A stretch of 39,700 nt of DNA, from the NCBI GenBank assembly GCA_004293365.1, contig RDYN01000071.1, forward strand, positions 1 through 39,700, given 5' to 3'. A program made the position numbers and the translations under genes. The notes below the pieces were generated by a model. That model was not told the DNA's origin. It saw nothing but the letters and a program-made list of their open reading frames with translations, and searched no databases. The number at the start of each line of letters is the position of its first letter. Within the stretch, counting starts at the first letter, position 1. The DNA comes from Oscillatoriales cyanobacterium (GTDB lineage: Bacteria > Cyanobacteriota > Cyanobacteriia > Cyanobacteriales > Microcoleaceae). Below, one piece after another: positions 35,370 through 39,700 of the stretch.

Positions 35370-35818
35370 CGTTATATGCTAATCCTTTCACCTAAAAATT
35401 ACCATGCGAAAATTTTTACTTAATTTTAAAATTTAGGCTGAGACAAGCTGGAAACGCTACTGATAGCAGTACCTCTGGGGATCTTGGCTCTATATGTAGA
35501 GTTCGGGCTTAATTTTTTTTCCTAAATTTGATTTTTTTGATAGCGGTGTTCCAGGGGCGATCGGGTTTTAGATTATAGATTTTAGATTATAGATTGCGAA
35601 TTTCAAAGGATGACTATTTTAAAGGCAGACTCTCTACAGTAGCATATTTGTGCGGTTTTGGCAAGAACAAAGTAAATGCTCGCAGCAGGCACGATGCCTA
35701 CCCCACAAGAAAAAAAATTGTGGGATGGGCATCTTGCCCGTCCTAGTTATTTTGGCAATTCAAGTCTATTGTCCTCCATGACTAGAAGTGAATTAATCTG
35801 CGTCAATCTAAGGCTCAA
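35370..35818. other. Intergenic region between ldpA and the sugar kinase gene
   Basis: No gene in about 450 bases. Heptamer-like TAGATTT/TAGATTA units occur at about 35568-35596. An imperfect inverted repeat spans about 35686-35743, with inner arms CCCACAA (35702-35708) and TTGTGGG (35718-35724) and outer arms around GGCACGATGCC and GGGCATCTTGCCC; this type recurs in cyanobacterial genomes. Nothing else is recognisable. Confidence 0.6.
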
Positions 35819-37150
35819 CTAGCTATCATGCTTGCTCAGCCGCTTGTAAACCGTAGCCAAAGCATTGCTGTCCCCCACATTTCCGGGAAACAAAACGATG
35901 GGTAAATCTGGAAACAGAGGATGGTCTGGCTCGGTTTTTACCACAGAACAACCTGCAATAATTTGACCGATTTGCCTGACACTTTTCAGCGACAAACCTG
36001 TACTCAACACATCGTTAGAAGTAATCCCGCCCTTGCTAATTAAAAAACCGATATCAGCAGGCAGTCCCCGCACGATATCCATCAACAAAGCAGAAACTGC
36101 CGCTCCAAAATTTAGCCGCACTTCTGCATTTTCAAATTGTAGTTCCTGGCGGCTGGTATAAATTACAGGAGTTTTGCCATCTGCATAAGCAGTGCGAACT
36201 TTTTCGAGAATTTCATCGAGGATTTGGATGCGAGACTCGGGAGCATCTTCTAGCAAGTGAGATACATCTATTTCAATGCTAACTGTATTGGGTTCTTCTA
36301 ACAAACGTTCCAATTGATCTGTAGTTTTCTTAACGTGGGAACCAACTATTACTGCACCTGGTTTGCCGTCTTTGACGTATTTTGACATTTCATCGGCGGC
36401 TACTGGCTGGTTGCCTAGGTCAGCTAAGGATGTTAAAATACTAGCTCCACTGCGGAATAAAAACTTTTTGCCTTGACTGGCTGCATCAAGAATGTGTTTG
36501 GCAAATGTGTTTAAATCGCCTTGGCTTTCGCCGTCAACAACTGCACATTGGTTGTCTGTCATCTCCATCAATCTATCTAAACTTCCGTAGCGGATGTCTG
36601 CAAGTAATATGCGATCGACAGTATCAGCGTGGATGCGACCTTTGGTTTTTTCTTCTACGTAGTCGGGGAGGTAACTGTGATGGTAGCCGAAGACTGAATC
36701 TTTGGCAAATTCGGTTTCGTGAACGGGGGTTTCGACGCCGTTAACCATGAGGTAGTGGACGCTGTTGCGGGTAATTCTGCCTCCTTCAAAAAAGGCGGGA
36801 ATTAGAAAATGAGCGTCGAAAGGGCCGAGTTCTTCGGCGATGACATCGGTTTCGATCGGATAGTGACCGCGCAGGGTAGAATCGGAACGGCTAACGATTA
36901 GGAAGTCTTCGATTTCTTCGATCGCGATCGCCCTTTTGAGATTTTGGCACACTTCGCGGGTGACGGAGGCGGCTGTTTCGGGAGTTAGCGATCGAGTATT
37001 TGTCAGTATAAAAAAAATCGGGGACTTGTCCCGCAGTCCCAAACGCAGGGTTTCTTCGTCCCAACGTGTCAGCAGCAAACAACTGTGCACGGTTTGAGAA
37101 CCTGTGGGATCGTCATCGAGAACTATAATCTTAGGTTTGGTAGAAGACAT
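35819..37150 (-). CDS. Four-carbon acid sugar kinase family protein (DUF1537)
   Basis: A 443-residue ATP-dependent kinase of the DUF1537 family, whose characterised members (OtnK, DtnK) phosphorylate four-carbon acid sugars such as erythronate or threonate derivatives. The N-terminal substrate-binding motif DDDPTGSQ at about 12-19 and SRSDSTLRGHYP near 88-99 are intact. C-terminal nucleotide-binding features include GSHVKKTTDQ, ISKGGITSNDVL and FPGNVGDSNALA. The usual partners, a PdxA2-type or 3-oxo-acid decarboxylase gene, are not adjacent, so the substrate is open. A palindrome lies 41-58 bases upstream of the start. Confidence 0.88.
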   Translation of the reverse strand: MSSTKPKIIVLDDDPTGSQTVHSCLLLTRWDEETLRLGLRDKSPIFFILTNTRSLTPETAASVTREVCQNLKRAIAIEEIEDFLIVSRSDSTLRGHYPIETDVIAEELGPFDAHFLIPAFFEGGRITRNSVHYLMVNGVETPVHETEFAKDSVFGYHHSYLPDYVEEKTKGRIHADTVDRILLADIRYGSLDRLMEMTDNQCAVVDGESQGDLNTFAKHILDAASQGKKFLFRSGASILTSLADLGNQPVAADEMSKYVKDGKPGAVIVGSHVKKTTDQLERLLEEPNTVSIEIDVSHLLEDAPESRIQILDEILEKVRTAYADGKTPVIYTSRQELQFENAEVRLNFGAAVSALLMDIVRGLPADIGFLISKGGITSNDVLSTGLSLKSVRQIGQIIAGCSVVKTEPDHPLFPDLPIVLFPGNVGDSNALATVYKRLSKHDS

Positions 37151-37190
37151 ACTGACCTGGTTGTTAACGTCACCTTTCCAAGATATCCTT

Positions 37191-37208
37191 ACCTGTTACA
37201 CAACAGGT
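37191..37208. promoter_or_regulatory. Possible operator upstream of the sugar kinase gene
   Basis: Perfect 7-bp dyad ACCTGTT-ACAC-AACAGGT, centred about 50 bases upstream of the kinase ATG in an otherwise AT-rich stretch. The shape and position fit a dimeric repressor or activator site. No regulator gene is adjacent and no clear -35/-10 pair is visible, so the role is inferred. Confidence 0.4.
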
Positions 37209-37290
37209 AAAAATTTACAATTATGATTTTTCTTAACAATTCTCATAACTTATAAATTTTAAAATGTGTTTGAGTTCGATTCGTTCACAG

Positions 37291-37667
37291 TTGGTGCCCG
37301 TTGCTACCAAGAAGACGGGGCGGTTGAAACCGCGTCTATTGGTGCGCGTTGCTAGGAAGAAGACCGGGCGGTTGAAACCGCGTCTATACAGACAAAACCT
37401 GCCTGGTGCAGGTTGAAGAACGGGCAGTTAAAATTCAATATGGTTGGGTTAATGCTAAGGTCGGAAGAGATATCTTAGGGTTAGCGCAGCGATCCCAGGG
37501 CGATCCCATCGCCGAAACTATGATAGTTATCAATTAACTGATGTGTGCGAGGAGAAGTTAGCTTTTTAACTGAACCTTATTTGGCTAAAATTACGTTATT
37601 TTATTCATTCCGCGCACCATCCGGAATTTGTTTGTGTAGATGCGGTTTCAACCGCCGTCTTATCTTT
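37291..37667. repeat. Family B element, duplicated left end and interrupted core
   Basis: Two 48-bp direct repeats (37291-37338 and 37339-37386), each ending in GGCGGTTGAAACCGCGTCTA. A hairpin with AACCTGCCTGGTGCAGGTT follows, then about 150 bases not found in the other copies, then the family core (ATTACGTTATTTTATTC) and an inverted right end, GATGCGGTTTCAACCGCCG, near 37638-37667. The extra segment holds an open frame of 33 codons ending at 37537 (QYGWVNAKVGRDILGL and so on) that may be a gene remnant. No other gene is seen in the 37151-37675 gap. Confidence 0.8.
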
Positions 37668-37675
37668 CCATTTTG

Positions 37676-38323
37676 TTAATTAGCAGCATTTCGATCCTGC
37701 AACTTTTTCATTTCTGCTTGAACTTCCACAGCTAGCTGCAAAGCTTGGTTGAGCAATCGCCCCGGCTGGCTCGAACGATCGCTAATTTGCAGGGCATTCA
37801 AAGTTCTTAAATTATTGGCAAACAGTTCTGAGTTAGTATCGACAAATTTTTTGTTTTCCCTGAGAATTTTCTCGGTTTTCAAAGCTCGAACTAAATCCTC
37901 TCTGATGAGCTGCAAGGCTTTAATAACTTTGGCGCGATCGCCGATTTTGACGTTCGGATTGCCAGCATCTTCGATCCGGTCATTAATTTCGATCGCTTTG
38001 ATTATACCATTATAGCGATCGACATCATCAAAAAGACGAATTAAATCTTGGTTCCGGCTGCACCAAATTTTCCAGGCATCTTCCAAGATCAAACCGGCGA
38101 TCGCACAGAGGTGCAGGGCCAACCACAACAAATAAGCCCTAGGAAATATCAGCACCAACAGCCAACAACTAATTAGAACCAAAACAATTAAACAGACTGT
38201 TTTCAAAGCTTCGCGGGCAAACTTAGTCGCAGTCGCAGGCCGGTATACGCGATCGGGCCGGGCGCCGCACAGGTGCTTGAGCTCACCGACAGTAATTTCT
38301 AATCCCTGAATGTCAGGTCGCAT
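37676..38323 (-). CDS. Two-helix membrane protein of unknown function
   Basis: A 215-residue protein I do not recognise. Residues 1-33 are polar. Two hydrophobic helices lie at about 40-59 (VCLIVLVLISCWLLVLIF) and 62-82 (AYLLWLALHLCAIAGLIL), followed by a long soluble, mostly helical part with RLFDDVDRYNGIIKAIEINDRIEDAG, heptad-like spacing and a C-terminal coiled-coil-like segment (LNQALQLAVEVQAEMKKLQ). Likely anchored with both ends in the cytoplasm. It diverges from the cysteine desulfurase gene with only 96 bases between them, so the two may share a promoter region. Similar proteins seem restricted to cyanobacteria, but that is from memory. Confidence 0.75.
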   Translation of the reverse strand: MRPDIQGLEITVGELKHLCGARPDRVYRPATATKFAREALKTVCLIVLVLISCWLLVLIFPRAYLLWLALHLCAIAGLILEDAWKIWCSRNQDLIRLFDDVDRYNGIIKAIEINDRIEDAGNPNVKIGDRAKVIKALQLIREDLVRALKTEKILRENKKFVDTNSELFANNLRTLNALQISDRSSQPGRLLNQALQLAVEVQAEMKKLQDRNAAN

Positions 38324-38356
38324 AAATCTTCACAAATATTTGTTAAATATAAAGTT

Positions 38357-38386
38357 TTGTGGTAGAACAAAGGGCTCGTCTACAAT
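38357..38386 (+). promoter_or_regulatory. Possible promoter of the cysteine desulfurase gene
   Basis: TTGTGG at 38357-38362 and TACAAT at 38381-38386, separated by 18 bases, form a plausible sigma-70-type promoter 34 bases before the ATG at 38420. The -10 is close to consensus and the -35 is weak. Confidence 0.4.
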
Positions 38387-38419
38387 AAACCTAACACCTT
38401 TTTTAACCAAAACCCAACT

Positions 38420-39589
38420 ATGTCCGCACGTCCTATATACCTCGACAACCACGCCACAACCCCTGTAGACAAACGAGTAGTTGATGCGATGCTGCCGTAT
38501 TTTACCGAACAATTCGGCAATGCAGCCAGCATCAACCACGTCTACGGCTGGGAAGCAGAAGCAGCGGTAAAACAGTCACGACAAATCATAGCAGAAGCGA
38601 TCAATGCCTCTCCCGAAGAAATTGTTTTTACCAGCGGTGCAACGGAAGCAAATAATTTAGCGATTAAAGGCATCGCTGAAGCATATTTCAGTAAAGGAAA
38701 GCACATTATAACAGTAAAAACTGAACACAATGCAATTCTTGACCCCTGTACGTATTTGCAAAAATTGGGGTTTGACATTACTGTTTTACCGGTAAAAAGC
38801 GACGGACTGATTGATATCGGCGATTTGATCAAAGCGATTCGGGCGGAGACAATTTTAGTGTCAGTGATGACGGCTAATAACGAAATTGGTGTGATTCAGC
38901 CGATCGCCGAAATTGCAGCAATCTGTCGCGGAAATGATATTCTGTTTCACACGGATGCGGCCCAGGCGATCGGCAAAATTCCCCTCGACGTAGAGGAAAT
39001 GAACATCGATCTGATGTCCTTGACGGCGCACAAAATCTACGGGCCAAAAGGCATTGGCGCCCTCTACGTGCGCCGCAACAAGCCGAGAGTGCAGCTAGCG
39101 CAACAAATGCACGGGGGAGGGCACGAACGGGGAATGCGATCGGGTACTCTCTACGCGCCGCAAATAGTCGGATTTGCTAAAGCAGTAGAATTAGCCATTG
39201 CTGAAATGGAGGCGGAAACAGCACGAGTTGTGAATTTGCGCCAGCGTTTGTGGGAAAATTTGAATGAATTGGGTGATGTTGTTCTCAACGGTCACGCTAC
39301 TAAAAGATTACCTGGAAATCTGAATATTAGTGTCGGCGGTGTTGACGGTCAAGCGCTGCTGTTGGGTTTGCAACCGGCGGCGGCGGTTTCTTCGGGTTCT
39401 GCTTGTACTTCGGCGAAAATATCTCCTTCTCATGTTTTAGCAGCGATCGGGCGATCGGACAAATTAGCCTACGCCTCAATTCGCTTTGGGATTGGCCGGT
39501 TCAATACTGCTGCTGAGATAGATGCAGTGTCTCAACACGCGATCGCCACTATTCAATCTCTGCGCCAAGCTCAAAAAGTCATGAGTTAA
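38420..39589 (+). CDS. Cysteine desulfurase (NifS/IscS family)
   Basis: A 389-residue PLP-dependent enzyme that takes sulfur from cysteine as a persulfide for iron-sulfur cluster and thiolation pathways. Features: N-terminal IYLDNHATTP; His103 in TEHNAILDP, which stacks on PLP; Asp179 in FHTDAAQA; the PLP lysine Lys205 in TAHKIYGPKG; and the catalytic Cys329 in SSGSACTS, with the short-loop sequence of the NifS/IscS group rather than SufS. The C-terminus is complete. No nifU, nifB or iscR is adjacent in the window, so nif or housekeeping use cannot be decided. A family A element follows 13 bases after the stop. Confidence 0.93.
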   Translation: MSARPIYLDNHATTPVDKRVVDAMLPYFTEQFGNAASINHVYGWEAEAAVKQSRQIIAEAINASPEEIVFTSGATEANNLAIKGIAEAYFSKGKHIITVKTEHNAILDPCTYLQKLGFDITVLPVKSDGLIDIGDLIKAIRAETILVSVMTANNEIGVIQPIAEIAAICRGNDILFHTDAAQAIGKIPLDVEEMNIDLMSLTAHKIYGPKGIGALYVRRNKPRVQLAQQMHGGGHERGMRSGTLYAPQIVGFAKAVELAIAEMEAETARVVNLRQRLWENLNELGDVVLNGHATKRLPGNLNISVGGVDGQALLLGLQPAAAVSSGSACTSAKISPSHVLAAIGRSDKLAYASIRFGIGRFNTAAEIDAVSQHAIATIQSLRQAQKVMS

Positions 39590-39602
39590 CAATAATATCA
39601 TG

Positions 39603-39700
39603 TCCTCACTACAAACCTCTTGATTTCGGTTCGTAGTGAGGACTTCAGTCCTGTATTTTTTGCGGACTAAAGTCCTCACTACAAACCTCTTGATTTCGGT
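39603..39700. repeat. Family A element with partial duplication
   Basis: A right-arm fragment at 39603-39617, then a full element at 39629-39688. A 28-bp direct repeat (TCCTCACTACAAACCTCTTG and so on) occurs at 39603-39630 and 39673-39700, so the array may continue beyond the window. The left arm (GGTTCGTAGTGAGGACTTCA) is a different subtype from the right arm (CTAAAGTCCTCACTACAAAC). Confidence 0.9.

Overview
The window looks like a chromosomal segment of a filamentous, non-heterocystous cyanobacterium of the Microcoleus/Oscillatoria/Kamptonema kind. Four things point there. The HIP1 octamer GCGATCGC and its shorter forms occur throughout. Several genes belong to cyanobacterial families (LdpA, the DUF928 protein, the R3H/AAA protein, the HNH protein, an alr0857-like protein). 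Heptanucleotide tandem arrays sit between genes. Palindromic dispersed repeats fill many of the gaps. The species is inferred, not proven.

Layout. Positions 1-9200 hold an aldo/keto reductase lacking its usual N-terminus, a 45-residue single-helix membrane protein, a beta-propeller/transglutaminase-like protein, a secreted DUF928 protein, a TpsB-type outer-membrane transporter without its exoprotein partner, a small conserved protein, an HNH nuclease, a possible insertion-sequence remnant and a ribbon-helix-helix protein. Positions 9390-14530 form a cell-envelope neighbourhood: a D-Ala-D-Ala carboxypeptidase-like lipoprotein, a DUF2809 membrane protein, a DUF1460 amidase-like protein and a membrane-anchored serine beta-lactamase-like protein whose cytoplasmic tail is built from two tandem-repeat families. 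A tRNA-Gln(UUG) and a triple-GAF histidine kinase follow.

Positions 18600-31670 hold a chemosensory locus. On the minus strand, in transcription order, are cheR with TPRs, a double CheW, three methyl-accepting proteins with different sensor domains, a CheA-receiver hybrid and cheB. A stand-alone receiver protein is convergent with cheB. CheR and CheB would set receptor methylation, the double CheW would couple the three receptors to CheA, and output could pass through the CheA receiver domain, CheB and the stand-alone receiver. No flagellar gene is present, so the output is more likely type IV pilus motility or another process. This is inference.

Positions 32100-39700 hold the R3H/AAA ATPase, LdpA (iron-sulfur clock-input protein), a four-carbon acid sugar kinase, an unknown two-helix membrane protein and a cysteine desulfurase.

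The gaps are mostly repeats of three kinds: (i) heptamer arrays, each locus with its own sequence but the same 7-nt period; (ii) family A, a 62-bp hairpin element whose arms begin GGTTTGTAGTGAGGACTT; (iii) family B, whose ends carry GGTTGAAACCGCGTCTA. They lie mainly at gene 3' ends, and in four cases the repeat itself supplies the stop codon of the neighbouring gene.
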